A stretch of DNA of 64,000 bases from Desulfonatronum sp. SC1 (GCF_003046795.1 NZ_PZKN01000021.1:1-64000); one strand, 5' to 3'; counted from the stretch's first letter, positions 16,139 through 25,239 are shown. Numbers and translations: made by a program. The notes: generated by a model not told the origin, from the sequence alone.

Positions 16139-16860
16139 AGGCCCTTCTCTCCGGCAAGAATCTGCGCAAAAGCTTCGGCCAGAAAGAGGTGGTCCGGGAT
16201 ATTTCCATCCGGGTCGAGCAGGGAGAGATCGTCGGCCTTTTAGGCCCCAACGGAGCCGGGAAGACCACCACGTTCTACATGCTGGTCGGGGTGATAAAGC
16301 CCACCAACGGGGTGGTGGACCTGGACGGAAGGCGGATCACCACCTGGCCGCTGCATGAACGAGCCCGGTTGGGGTTGAGCTACCTGCCCCAGGAAAGTTC
16401 AGTCTTCAAAAAGCTGACCGTGATGCAGAATCTGCAAATCATTCTGGAGTACACGGACTTCACCCCGGCCATGCAGCGCAAAAAGGCCGAGGCCCTGTTG
16501 GAGGAACTGGGCATCGCCAAGCTGGCCGACCAGAAGGCCATGTTTCTCTCCGGCGGGGAGCGCCGCCGCCTGGAAATCGCCCGAGCCCTGATCCGCAATC
16601 CAAAATTTATGTTGCTGGACGAACCCTTCGCGGGCATCGACCCCTTGGCCGTGGACGACATCCAGGAGATCGTCATGTCCCTCAAGGAGCGGGGGATCGG
16701 GGTGTTGATTTCGGATCACAACGTCCATGAAACGCTGAAGATTTGCGACAGGGCGTCCATCGTCTTCGAAGGACGGGCCATTTTTGAAGGGTCGCCGGAG
16801 GCCATCGTGGCCGACCCCATCGCTCGGAAGGTCTATCTCGGTGAGGACTTTTGCTTATGA
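16135..16860 (+). CDS. lptB: LPS export ABC transporter ATPase LptB
   Basis: A cytoplasmic ATPase that drives lipopolysaccharide extraction together with LptF and LptG, which are not in this window. The product has 241 residues. Walker A is GPNGAGKTT (37-45), the ABC signature LSGGE (138-142) and Walker B FMLLDEP (158-164), followed by GIDP and the switch histidine in ISDHNVHE. It starts with GTG overlapping the lptA stop. Confidence 0.97.
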   Translation: MKALLSGKNLRKSFGQKEVVRDISIRVEQGEIVGLLGPNGAGKTTTFYMLVGVIKPTNGVVDLDGRRITTWPLHERARLGLSYLPQESSVFKKLTVMQNLQIILEYTDFTPAMQRKKAEALLEELGIAKLADQKAMFLSGGERRRLEIARALIRNPKFMLLDEPFAGIDPLAVDDIQEIVMSLKERGIGVLISDHNVHETLKICDRASIVFEGRAIFEGSPEAIVADPIARKVYLGEDFCL

Positions 16861-16923
16861 TTGATCAACAATCGGGAATGGCGTTCCAACTGTTCAGCCC
16901 GGTCATGGAGGCGAGAACGCGAC

Positions 16924-18357
16924 ATGGCTCTTGAACTGCGCCAGCAACTGAAGTTGACGCAGCAGTTGGTGATGACCCCCCAACTGCAACAAGCCATTAA
17001 GCTGCTTCAGCTTTCCAGGCTGGAGTTGGTGGAAAGCATCCAGCAAGAATTGTTGGAAAACCCTGTGTTGGAAATCGTGCCGGAAAGCATTGACGAGACG
17101 GTGGAAGCCCCGAAAAAGGATCCCGCGGAGAGCCGGTTCCAGTCCGTCAACGTCGAGGAGCCCCGGCAACTTCACGATTCTGAGTGGCAGGACTACCTGG
17201 GAGAATTTTCCAGCATCAGTCGACAGATCCAGGGCCGGGACTGGGAAATCCCGGAAGAGGGAATGAGTTTCGAGGCCCGGCTGGCCGGCAAGTCCACGCT
17301 GATTGGCCATCTTTCCTGGCAGTTGCGGCTTTCCGCCCTGTCGGAACGGGAACTGGCCGTCAGCGAGGTGATCCTTGGCAACCTGGATGCCGTGGGGTAT
17401 CTTTGCGAGTCCATTGAGGACATCGCCGCCATGGCTGGGTGCGAGGCGGAGGAGGCGGAGCGGATCCTGCGGATCATGCAGCGCCTGGACCCCGTGGGGG
17501 TCTGCGCAAGAAATCTGCGGGAGTGCCTGCTGGTCCAGATGGACGAACTGGGGCTGGACGACCCGATTCTGGTCTCCCTGGTCAAGGACCATCTTGAGGA
17601 GCTGGAAAAGCGGCGCTACAAGCCGTTAGCCAAAAAGTTCAAGCTTTCCATGGAGGAAATCAAGCATTACCTGGACTGCATTCAGCGCCTGGACCCCATG
17701 CCCGGCAAAAGCTTCGGCTCCGAGGACCCTCAGTTCACCAGCCCGGACGTTTACATCCTCCAGCACGGCGGCGATTTCATCGTGGTTCTGAACGAGGACG
17801 AGATACCGGGCTTGATGATCAACGAGGCCTACGCCAAGGAGCTGTCTGTTCACGACAAGGGGGTCAAGGACTATATTCAGGAAAAGGTCCGATCCGCCCA
17901 CTGGTTGATGAAAAGCCTGTACCAGCGCCAGCGGACCCTGCATAAGGTCGCCGAAAGCATTGTTCGGTTCCAGATCGAATTTTTCCGTCACGGGGTGACG
18001 CATCTGAAGCCGATGATTCTCAAGGACGTGGCCCTGGATATCAACATGCACGAGTCCACGGTCAGCCGGATAACGACAAGCAAATACATGAGCACGCCCC
18101 ACGGAACGTATGAACTGAAATTTTTCTTCAACAGCGCCTTGGGTATGGACGACGGCTCGGAAGCCGGATCGGAAAGCGTCAAGGCGGAGATCAAGAAGCT
18201 GATTTCTGAAGAGGACCCCAAGCGTCCACTCAGCGACGAACTGATCTCGCAACTTTTGAAGAAGTCCCTGGGCGTCAACATCGCTCGCCGGACCGTAGCC
18301 AAGTATCGCATGGCGCTGAACATCGAGTCGTCTTCCAAGCGCAAGGCCATTTTTTAA
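16924..18357 (+). CDS. rpoN: RNA polymerase sigma-54 factor
   Basis: The alternative sigma factor that recognises -24/-12 promoters and needs an AAA+ activator. The product has 477 residues. Region I is Gln/Leu-rich (LRQQLKLTQQLVMTPQLQQ), the core-binding and helix-turn-helix regions follow, and the RpoN box ARRTVAKYR lies at 454-462. The ATG at 16924 follows GGAGGCGAG; an in-frame TTG at 16861 would add 21 non-family residues. The neighbourhood lptB-rpoN-hpf-ptsN-rapZ is the widely conserved rpoN cluster. Confidence 0.97.
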   Translation: MALELRQQLKLTQQLVMTPQLQQAIKLLQLSRLELVESIQQELLENPVLEIVPESIDETVEAPKKDPAESRFQSVNVEEPRQLHDSEWQDYLGEFSSISRQIQGRDWEIPEEGMSFEARLAGKSTLIGHLSWQLRLSALSERELAVSEVILGNLDAVGYLCESIEDIAAMAGCEAEEAERILRIMQRLDPVGVCARNLRECLLVQMDELGLDDPILVSLVKDHLEELEKRRYKPLAKKFKLSMEEIKHYLDCIQRLDPMPGKSFGSEDPQFTSPDVYILQHGGDFIVVLNEDEIPGLMINEAYAKELSVHDKGVKDYIQEKVRSAHWLMKSLYQRQRTLHKVAESIVRFQIEFFRHGVTHLKPMILKDVALDINMHESTVSRITTSKYMSTPHGTYELKFFFNSALGMDDGSEAGSESVKAEIKKLISEEDPKRPLSDELISQLLKKSLGVNIARRTVAKYRMALNIESSSKRKAIF

Positions 18358-18430
18358 CCTTCGCAGACGCTCCCAACGGAGCGAACAACCTCAAACCAAC
18401 CCAGAACCTGTTTTATTTCGGAGGTGTCGC

Positions 18431-18976
18431 ATGGAAATAACTTTTACATTCAAGAATTTCGAGCCGTCCAATCACCTCAAGGGCTACGCCCGCGAGCGCT
18501 TCAATAAGATCAACCGCTACCTGCGTCCTGAAGATCAGGGCGAGCTGGCCGTCAACCTTTCCGTGGAAAAGTATCGCCATATGGCCGAGGTGGTCCTCAC
18601 GGGCAAGGACATGCATTTCTCCGCCACCACCGAAAGCGAGGACATGTACTCCACCATCGACCTGGTCCTGGACAAGCTCGAGGCTCAGGTGCGCAAGATC
18701 AAGGAGAAGAACAAGGACCATCGTCGCGGCCAGAAGAACCAGCCCGCCCGGGTGGACGTGATCACCTTCACTCAGGATGAGACCGGCAAGAGGGCACAGA
18801 CCATCACGGAAACCGACAACTTCGAGCCCAAGCCTATGTCCGTGGATGAAGCGGCCATGCAGCTGGAAGCCCTGGGCAACGAGTTTCTGGTTTTCTTTAA
18901 CGCGGACATCGAGCGCGTCAACGTCATCTACCGTCGTAAAAGCGGCGACTTCGGTCTGATCGACCCGGGAATCTAA
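18431..18976 (+). CDS. hpf: Ribosome hibernation promoting factor, long form
   Basis: This protein binds the 30S decoding region in stationary phase. The product has 181 residues: an N-terminal ribosome-binding domain (about 1-95) and, after a charged linker, the C-terminal dimerisation domain (about 125-180, with MSVDEAAMQLEALGNEFLVF) that makes 100S dimers in long-form HPF. A strong GGAGGT precedes the ATG. It is followed by ptsN four bases after its stop. Confidence 0.95.
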   Translation: MEITFTFKNFEPSNHLKGYARERFNKINRYLRPEDQGELAVNLSVEKYRHMAEVVLTGKDMHFSATTESEDMYSTIDLVLDKLEAQVRKIKEKNKDHRRGQKNQPARVDVITFTQDETGKRAQTITETDNFEPKPMSVDEAAMQLEALGNEFLVFFNADIERVNVIYRRKSGDFGLIDPGI

Positions 18977-18979
18977 TCG

Positions 18980-19429
18980 ATGGTCCTCAGGGATTTCTTG
19001 AGCAAGGACTTGCTGCTCCCCGAGTTGCAAGCCAAGAACAAGACGGAAGTGCTGGCGGAATTGGTCGCCGTCCTGGCCCAAAAGGAGCCGAGCCTGGACG
19101 CCGAGGCGGCTTTTAGGGTGCTGAAGGACCGGGAAAGCCTCGGGAGCACGGGCATCGGCGAGGGATTGGCCATTCCCCACGGCAAGCTGGAGGGGCTGGA
19201 GCGGATCGTGTTGGTGGTCGGGCGCAGTTCCGAGGGCGTGGATTTCGACGCCCTGGACCACAAGCCGTGCCATATTTTTTTCATGGTTCTGGCCCCGGAA
19301 CAAGTCGCCGGGATGCACCTGCGCATCCTGGCGTCCATTACCCGGCTGCTCAAGGACGAGGCCTTTCGGCACGCCTTTCTTACGGCCCAGGACAAGGAGC
19401 TTTTCTGGGACGCCCTCAATTCGGCGTGA
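18980..19429 (+). CDS. ptsN: PtsN-like nitrogen-regulatory PTS EIIA
   Basis: A 149-residue EIIA of the fructose/nitrogen type. The phosphorylated histidine is His67 in AIPHGK, inside the family pattern STGIGEGLAIPHG. In PTS-Ntr systems it takes phosphate from EI-Ntr and NPr and regulates potassium and nitrogen functions; those partners are not here. Its position between hpf and rapZ is the standard one. Confidence 0.9.
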   Translation: MVLRDFLSKDLLLPELQAKNKTEVLAELVAVLAQKEPSLDAEAAFRVLKDRESLGSTGIGEGLAIPHGKLEGLERIVLVVGRSSEGVDFDALDHKPCHIFFMVLAPEQVAGMHLRILASITRLLKDEAFRHAFLTAQDKELFWDALNSA

Positions 19430-19446
19430 TGGTGTTTGAACCGTCC

Positions 19447-19484
19447 ACACCGTAGGGGCACGGCGCGCCGTGCCCCTACGGTGT
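19447..19484. repeat. Perfect 38-bp palindrome
   Basis: Two 19-base arms (ACACCGTAGGGGCACGGCG and its exact complement) meet without a loop. It lies between ptsN and rapZ. The GTAGGGGCACGG core resembles dispersed palindromes seen in several bacterial genomes, and it could form a cruciform or RNA hairpin. Confidence 0.85.
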
Positions 19485-19485
19485 C

Positions 19486-19524
19486 CGCGTCCTTGGACAC
19501 GGGTACCGCGTGCCCAAGGACGCG
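19486..19524 (+). other. Second long hairpin in the ptsN-rapZ spacer
   Basis: An 11-bp perfect stem (CGCGTCCTTGG 19486-19496 with CCAAGGACGCG 19514-19524) continues, after one mismatch, into CACG/CGTG. It starts one base after the perfect palindrome and ends 17 bases before the rapZ start. It has no T-run, so it is not a classical terminator. Confidence 0.65.
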
Positions 19525-19541
19525 AAAAGAGGCAAAGAGCA

Positions 19542-20441
19542 ATGAGCGTGGATCATCCGCGAAAACCGAGCGAACTCTCTCTGGTCATGATCGCCGGACA
19601 GTCCGGGGCCGGAAAAAGCACGGTTTTGAACGTCTTCGAAGATTTGGGGTATTATTGCGTGGACGGCCTGCCGGCCGGACTGGCCGGACAGTTGCTGACT
19701 CTGTCCGATGAGATGAAGCTGGATCAGTACGCCGGGGTGGCCTTGGGGCTGGATGTGCGGCAACCGGACTTCGCCCTGCAATGGGAGCAGTTCGTGGAGC
19801 GGATGGATCAGGCCGGGATGAGCCCGAAGCTGGTCTTTCTGGAAGCTCGAGACGCCGTGCTGATCCGGCGCTACGCCACCACCCGCCGCCCTCATCCTCT
19901 GGAAGCCCAGGGCATGGGTTTGGACCAAGCTATCTGCCGGGAACGAATCATGCTGGAGGGGCTGCGCAAGCATGCCGACTTGGTGGTGGACACGTCGGAC
20001 TTTTCCATCCATGAACTGCGGCGGGTGTTTCAGGAGAAATGGCCTCTGGATCAGAATCTTGGCGAAGGAATGCGCATTCATTTGATTTCCTTCGGCTTCA
20101 AGTATGGCGTTCCTCTGGAGGCGGATCTGGTCTTTGATCTACGGTTTCTGCCCAATCCCTACTTCGTTCCGGAACTGCGTCCCTTGTCCGGCCTGGACGA
20201 GTCCATTGTCCGTTACGTGCTGAACGACGATCCGGGAAGGGACTTCATCGGGCGATTCGAGGATTTTTTGCGGTACCTGCTGCCGTTGTACGCGGTGGAA
20301 GGCCGATATCGGTTGACCATGGCCCTGGGATGTACCGGAGGGCGGCATCGTTCGGTGGCCGTGTCCCAGGCCGTATTGACCTCGCTGACGACCGCCGGTT
20401 TTTCCGTTACCATTGAACATCGTCACCTGAATCTGGGATGA
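19542..20441 (+). CDS. rapZ: RapZ-like RNase adapter / nucleotide-binding protein
   Basis: A P-loop protein of 299 residues (former YvcJ/YhbJ). Walker A is GQSGAGKS (19-26), and the C-terminal domain has the typical GCTGGRHRSVAV segment. E. coli RapZ steers RNase E to the GlmZ small RNA and senses glucosamine-6-phosphate; whether that applies here is unknown. ATG 19542 gives the family start. An upstream GTG-type extension reads through the palindromes and is rejected. Confidence 0.93.
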   Translation: MSVDHPRKPSELSLVMIAGQSGAGKSTVLNVFEDLGYYCVDGLPAGLAGQLLTLSDEMKLDQYAGVALGLDVRQPDFALQWEQFVERMDQAGMSPKLVFLEARDAVLIRRYATTRRPHPLEAQGMGLDQAICRERIMLEGLRKHADLVVDTSDFSIHELRRVFQEKWPLDQNLGEGMRIHLISFGFKYGVPLEADLVFDLRFLPNPYFVPELRPLSGLDESIVRYVLNDDPGRDFIGRFEDFLRYLLPLYAVEGRYRLTMALGCTGGRHRSVAVSQAVLTSLTTAGFSVTIEHRHLNLG

Positions 20442-20472
20442 ACCCGGATTTCAGTTTTTTCGGGAGCATGCG

Positions 20473-20889
20473 GTGATTGGAGTCGTGTTGGTCACGCATA
20501 CGGAGTACGGAGCTTACCTGCTCAAGGCCGCGGAGCTGATTCTCGGGCCCCAGCAGGATTGCTATTTCGTGAGCGTGGACGTAACCAAGGAAGTGGAGAA
20601 GTCCCTTTCGGAGATCAGAAAAAGCGTCAAAAGCGCGGATCACGGCCCGGGAGTGGTCATTCTGACGGATATGTTCGGCGGGACGCCGACGAATTTGAGT
20701 CTGTCGCTGCTGAACAAAAATGAGCATCAGTTGGAAGTGATCACCGGAGTGAATCTGCCAATGTTGCTGCGCGTCCTCGGTTCGCGCAAGTTGTCCTTGG
20801 CCGAACTGGCCAAAGAGGCCAAGGCGGCCGGATCCCAGGGGATCGTCGTCGCGGGGGACCTGTTGCGCAGCAAGGTGGCCAAGGAGTAG
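20473..20889 (+). CDS. Mannose-family PTS EIIA component
   Basis: A 138-residue cytoplasmic protein of the PTS EIIA-Man fold. The phosphorylated histidine is His9 in VLVTHTEYG. The family also has GVVILTDMFGGTPTNLS, present near residue 60. It starts with GTG behind GGGAG. It belongs to the rapZ-IIA-IIB-IIC string. Confidence 0.9.
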   Translation: MIGVVLVTHTEYGAYLLKAAELILGPQQDCYFVSVDVTKEVEKSLSEIRKSVKSADHGPGVVILTDMFGGTPTNLSLSLLNKNEHQLEVITGVNLPMLLRVLGSRKLSLAELAKEAKAAGSQGIVVAGDLLRSKVAKE

Positions 20890-20901
20890 GCCGGAGCGGT
20901 C

Positions 20902-21381
20902 ATGAACTGGGTGCGCATCGACAATCGTCTGGTCCACGGGCAGGTCATCGAAGCCTGGATGCCGTATCTGGGCGCCAGGAATATTCTCGTGGTCAACGAC
21001 GAACTGGCCGACGACGATATGCGTCAGGAGATCATCCGCTTGGCCGTGCCCAGCGGCGTGGAGCTCTCCTTTGTCGGGGTTGATCGTATTTCCACGCATC
21101 TGGATGAGCACGGTCGGATTATCCATCCGCGGGACTACACGCTGCTGCTATTCGCCACGTGCGGCGACGTGCAGCGGGCGGTGCAGGCTGGATTTGCGTT
21201 GACCACGGTGAACATCGGCAATCTGCATTATTCACCGGGCAAGCAACAGCTCTGTCCGCACGTGGCCCTGAGCAACGAGGACATCGGCTGTCTGAAGGCC
21301 TTTGCCAAACGGGGCATTCATTTGGATTTCCGCTGTGTTCCCAACGATTCGACGCAGGTGAAGACATCATGGTGGGGATGA
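20902..21381 (+). CDS. Mannose-family PTS EIIB component
   Basis: A 159-residue EIIB of the mannose/sorbose family. The phosphorylated histidine is His12 in RIDNRLVHGQV, the hallmark motif. ANILVVNDE-like and VNIGN segments also match. The gene end overlaps the likely start of the IIC gene (ATGA at 21378). Confidence 0.92.
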   Translation: MNWVRIDNRLVHGQVIEAWMPYLGARNILVVNDELADDDMRQEIIRLAVPSGVELSFVGVDRISTHLDEHGRIIHPRDYTLLLFATCGDVQRAVQAGFALTTVNIGNLHYSPGKQQLCPHVALSNEDIGCLKAFAKRGIHLDFRCVPNDSTQVKTSWWG

Positions 21382-22078
21382 GCATGGACGCGCTGGCCTG
21401 GGCGGGCTTGGCGTGTTTTTTTTTGCCCTGTTTTCCCTGGCCCGATTCGGCCTGAATCTCGGTTTTCTGGATCGACCCCTGGTGATCGGCATGCTTTGGT
21501 CGGCCGTGACAGGACACTGGGAGACGGCCTTGCCCGTGGCACTGTTTTTCGAGCTGTTCTTTTTGGATCTGTTTCCCATTGGAACCTACATTCCCCCGCA
21601 CGGCCCCTTTGCCCTGCTGACATCCCTGGCCCTGGTGAACATCTTCGACCTCGCCCAGGCTCCGGTGATCTTTATGGTCATGCTGCTCTGCGCACCCACG
21701 GCCCTTTTGGGCAGCCGTCTCGAACTGTTTCAGCGTCGTAGACAAAATGCCGTGTATACGCAAATGCTTCAGTCCACGCGAGGTGGCGCGGATGTAACCA
21801 TCTCCCCGGTGAATCCAGTGAAAATGGCCCTGTTGCAATCCGTCGTGGTGAACTTGGCGGCGTTCATTGTGGTCATGGCCCTGCTCGTGCCGCTCACCGA
21901 CGTGCTCTTGCAGCAATTCCGCGGACGTGTCCTGATGTTGCCCATTACTTGGCCGGTGGTCTGGATGATCGGAACCGTCGGGGTTCTGCTTTCCCTGCGC
22001 TCGCGTAGAGTCTACGCTCTGCTGCTGGGGGCGGTGGTCCTGGCCGGAGGATATTACTGGCTCAGCCATTTCGCGTGA
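21378..22078 (+). pseudogene. Mannose-family PTS EIIC, frame interrupted at a T9 run
   Basis: A polytopic membrane protein with the EIIC-sorbose pattern (NLGFLDRPLVIGMLWSAVTG, ELFFLDLFPIGTYIPPHG). The natural start region (ATG 21369, 21378 or 21384, with a GGTGGGG site) reads MDALAWAGLACFF and then runs into nine T (21416-21424), after which that frame stops at 21455. The rest continues in another frame. A -1 slip on the T-run joins them into one sensible first helix. The only start within the second frame is a GTG at 21413 without a ribosome site. It may be a slippage-expressed gene, a true mutation, or a sequencing error. No IID gene follows. Confidence 0.7.
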
Positions 22079-22175
22079 CGGACGTGGCCGGGCGGGGTGC
22101 CGTGGGCACGTCCGTGCCGTGGACCGGGATGCCCAGTTCAGTCCTGAATTCCCAATTGCTCAAGGAGGACAGTTC

Positions 22176-23480
22176 GTGATTTTCGACATTGAGAAAGAGA
22201 CCGCGCCACGGGAAGATCTGGAGCCGTTGCAGTTGTCCCGGCTCCGGAACCTAGTGGAGCGGGTTAATGCCAACGTGCCATTTTATCGACGCAAGTTCGA
22301 GGAAACCGGCATACGTCCCGAACAGGTCAAAAGCCTCAACGATCTGAAATACCTGCCGTTCACGGAAAAGCAGGATCTGCGCAACAACTATCCCTTCGGT
22401 CTGTTCGCCGTGCCCAAGGAAAACGTCGTCCGCATCCATGCCTCTTCCGGCACCACGGGCAAGGCCACGGTGGTGGGGTATACGCACCGCGACGTCCGCA
22501 ACTGGGCTGGCCTGATGGCCAGAGCCTTCATGGCCGCCGGGGTCAATCGAGGCGACGTGGTGCATAATGCCTACGGATACGGCTTGTTCACCGGCGGGCT
22601 GGGCGTGCATTACGGTGCGGAGGAACTGGGGGCGACCATCGTACCCATTTCCGGCGGAGGCACCAGGCGCCAAGTGATGCTGCTTCGGGACTTCGGCCCC
22701 ACGGTGCTGTGCAGTACCCCGTCCTACAGCCTGTTCCTGTTCGAAGCGGCCCAGGAGGCCGGGATTCCGTTCAGCGAGCTGCCCATCCGCGTTGGCATCT
22801 TTGGGGCCGAACCCTGGTCCGAGGAGATGCGCCAGGACATCCAGTCCAAGCTGGGCCTGATCGCCCTGGACATCTACGGACTCTCCGAAATCATGGGGCC
22901 CGGGGTGGCCATGGAGTGCGCCGCGGCTCAGAAAGGCCTGCACATTTTCGAGGACCATTTCCTGCCGGAGATCATCGACCCGATCACCGGCGAGCAATTG
23001 CCGCCCGGGGAGACCGGCGAACTGGTCTTGACCACCCTGACCAAGGAAGCCCAGCCTCTGATCCGTTATCGGACCCGGGACATCACCTCCCTGAACTACG
23101 TTCCCTGCCGTTGCGGCCGGACCCATGTCCGGATGAGCCGGATCAAGGGGCGCAGCGACGACATGCTGATCATTCGCGGGGTGAACGTCTTTCCGTCGCA
23201 GATCGAAGCCCTGCTTCTGGAAACCGAGGGCCTGACCCCGCATTATCAGTTGATCCTGGATCGCCAGGGTGCCATGGACACCCTGGAGGTGCGGGTGGAG
23301 GTGGATGAAAAGCTCTTTTCCGACGAAGTGCGCCATTTGCAGCGCCTTGAAGGCAAAATCCAGGGGAACATCAAGGAGTTTCTCGGTGTGACGGCCAAGG
23401 TCAAACTGGTGGAACCGCGTAGCCTGACCCGTTCCGAAGGCAAGGCCAAACGGATCATCGACCAGCGCCCCAAGGTCTGA
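22176..23480 (+). CDS. paaK: Phenylacetate-CoA ligase family protein
   Basis: An AMP-forming aryl-CoA ligase of 434 residues. The ATP/AMP motif is [15 protein letters not shown], followed by the acetyl-CoA synthetase-like YGLSE and RTRDI motifs, and the C-terminal domain ends near [11 protein letters not shown]. In sulfate reducers such genes often accompany indolepyruvate ferredoxin oxidoreductase and handle aryl acids from aromatic amino acids; ior genes are not in the window. The start is GTG 22176, five bases after AAGGAGGA, not the upstream GTG 22119. Confidence 0.92.
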   Translation: MIFDIEKETAPREDLEPLQLSRLRNLVERVNANVPFYRRKFEETGIRPEQVKSLNDLKYLPFTEKQDLRNNYPFGLFAVPKENVVRIHASSGTTGKATVVGYTHRDVRNWAGLMARAFMAAGVNRGDVVHNAYGYGLFTGGLGVHYGAEELGATIVPISGGGTRRQVMLLRDFGPTVLCSTPSYSLFLFEAAQEAGIPFSELPIRVGIFGAEPWSEEMRQDIQSKLGLIALDIYGLSEIMGPGVAMECAAAQKGLHIFEDHFLPEIIDPITGEQLPPGETGELVLTTLTKEAQPLIRYRTRDITSLNYVPCRCGRTHVRMSRIKGRSDDMLIIRGVNVFPSQIEALLLETEGLTPHYQLILDRQGAMDTLEVRVEVDEKLFSDEVRHLQRLEGKIQGNIKEFLGVTAKVKLVEPRSLTRSEGKAKRIIDQRPKV

Positions 23481-23541
23481 GATCGCATCACGGTTTCTCA
23501 ATCCGTCGCAGAACCTGAATCCCTTACGGGAGGGTAGAACA

Positions 23542-23973
23542 ATGAAAGTGGAACAGATTTCGATTTTTCTGGAGAATCGCGCCGGACGCCTGACGGATGT
23601 GACCAGGGTCTTGTCCCAGGCCAAGGTGAACATCCGGGCGTTGTCCCTGGCTGATACGTCGGATTTCGGCATCCTGCGCCTGATCGTCACGGACCATGAA
23701 CGGGCCAAGCAAGTGCTCAAGGAAAACGGCTTCACCGTGGGGCGGACCTCCGTGGTGGCCGTGGAAGTGGCCGACAGACCCGGAGGGCTGCACTCCATTC
23801 TGGAACTGCTGAGCAACAACCAGATCAACGTGGAATACATGTACGCCTTTGTCCAGCAGACCGGTAAGGACGCGGTCATGATTTTCCGGTTCGACCGGAC
23901 GGATCAGGCTATTGAGTTATTGCAAAACAGCAAGATTCGGATCATCCCTGGCGACGAACTCTACAATCTGTAA
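23542..23973 (+). CDS. Tandem ACT-domain protein
   Basis: A 143-residue soluble protein made of two ACT domains (about 1-68 and 70-143), each with the [10 protein letters not shown] or [10 protein letters not shown] turn that usually binds an amino acid at the dimer interface. A GGGAGGG site precedes the ATG. Its place directly after paaK suggests sensing of aromatic or branched-chain amino acids, which is inference. Confidence 0.88.
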   Translation: MKVEQISIFLENRAGRLTDVTRVLSQAKVNIRALSLADTSDFGILRLIVTDHERAKQVLKENGFTVGRTSVVAVEVADRPGGLHSILELLSNNQINVEYMYAFVQQTGKDAVMIFRFDRTDQAIELLQNSKIRIIPGDELYNL

Positions 23974-24059
23974 GCATCCGCATGTGAGGATGTAACTGCT
24001 CAAAAATAGTGGCAAGCATGGCCTGAATATGACGAGCTTGAGAACCTTGCTATATAGAG

Positions 24060-24087
24060 GTCGTTCCCGCGAAGGCGGGAATCCAGC
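24060..24087. repeat. REP-like hairpin, single copy
   Basis: A copy of the same family as at 12741 and 14751, with stem TTCCCGC/GCGGGAA. The following TGCTGAGTAGTT (about 24114-24125) also follows the copies near 12840 (GCTGAGTAGTT), so the repeat unit is longer than the hairpin. It fills the gap before dctP. Confidence 0.8.
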
Positions 24088-24154
24088 GTCGGAATGGGGC
24101 TATATCCAGAGTGTGCTGAGTAGTTCCCGAAACTTTTACTTAGGGGGGCGAGAG

Positions 24155-25183
24155 ATGAAAAGAATGGGATTGACGTTCATGGTGGCGCTTCTGGCGTTGC
24201 TCTTCATATCGACCGCCGCCATGGCGCAGCGTCCGGTATCCTTGCGCTTGGCGCACTTTTTTCCGGCGACCCACCCGGCGGAGACGGAATTGGTCCAGGG
24301 TTGGGCCAAGGCCCTGGCAGAGGCGTCCAACGGGCGAATCGAGGTCGTCAGCTATCCGGGCCAGACCCTGCTCGCGGCTCCGGAGATTTACGACGGAGTG
24401 GTCACGGGCATCGCGGACATCGGCCTTTCCGCCTTCGCCTATACCAGGGGCCGCTTTCCATTGCTGGAGGCGTTCGAGCTGCCCGGCGTGACCTACAAAA
24501 ATTCCAAGGTGGCCAGCCAGGTGGCCTGGGACGGGATCAAGGCATTGAATCCGGCGGAGGTCCAGGACACCAAGCTCTTGATGGTCCTGGCTACCGGACC
24601 CGGCGACCTGTTCACCAAGTCGCCCGTGCGCACTCTGGAAGACCTGCGGGGCATGGAAATCAGAGCCACTGGCCTGAGCGCCAAGACCTTGGCCGCTCTG
24701 GGTGCCATCCCCGTGGCCATGCCCCAGTCCGAGGCCTACGAGGCCCTGTCACGCGGACTGGTCAAAGGCAATCTTTCGCCCTTGGAGGTTTTGCAAGGCT
24801 GGCGGCACGCCGAGGTTACGGATTACCTGACCTTGACACCGTTTCTCTACAATACCTTGTTCTTCGTGACCATGAACCAACGCGCTTGGGATCGGCTGCC
24901 TGAAGACCTGCAAGCCTTGATCACGGAGGTTTCCGAGCAATTCTTCCATGACGTGGCCAAGGGTCTGTGGGATGCGCAGAACGAGACGGGCCTGGCCTAT
25001 GCCGTGGAAACCACGGGGCAGCAGGTGATCACCCTCTCCGAAGAGGAGACGGCCCGGTGGACGGAACTGGTTTTACCGATCCAGGCCGAGTTTCTTGAGG
25101 ACATGGCCGGTCGGGGACTGCCCGGACAAGAGATACTCGACTTGGTGATCGAGCTGTCCGGAAAGTACAACACCAAGTACTGA
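24155..25183 (+). CDS. dctP: TRAP transporter solute-binding protein (DctP type)
   Basis: The periplasmic receptor of a tripartite ATP-independent transporter. The product has 342 residues with a signal peptide cut near AMA-QRP (residue 23). The DctP pattern is seen in LRLAHFFPATHPAE and in the central ATGPGDLFTKSPV and LRGMEIRATG segments. The arginine in EIRATG is the usual carboxylate ligand, so an organic acid is likely. ATG 24155 is used; a longer in-frame reading (to 24029) translates the upstream repeat. Confidence 0.93.
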   Translation: MKRMGLTFMVALLALLFISTAAMAQRPVSLRLAHFFPATHPAETELVQGWAKALAEASNGRIEVVSYPGQTLLAAPEIYDGVVTGIADIGLSAFAYTRGRFPLLEAFELPGVTYKNSKVASQVAWDGIKALNPAEVQDTKLLMVLATGPGDLFTKSPVRTLEDLRGMEIRATGLSAKTLAALGAIPVAMPQSEAYEALSRGLVKGNLSPLEVLQGWRHAEVTDYLTLTPFLYNTLFFVTMNQRAWDRLPEDLQALITEVSEQFFHDVAKGLWDAQNETGLAYAVETTGQQVITLSEEETARWTELVLPIQAEFLEDMAGRGLPGQEILDLVIELSGKYNTKY

Positions 25184-25239
25184 TCCATAACGGATACTTT
25201 TTTTCCAAGGGGGCGCGGGGTATTGCCGCGCCAAGACAA

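Noticed and set aside
24029-24154. N-terminal extension of dctP
   Set aside because: It reads through the REP-like hairpin; the signal peptide starts at 24155.
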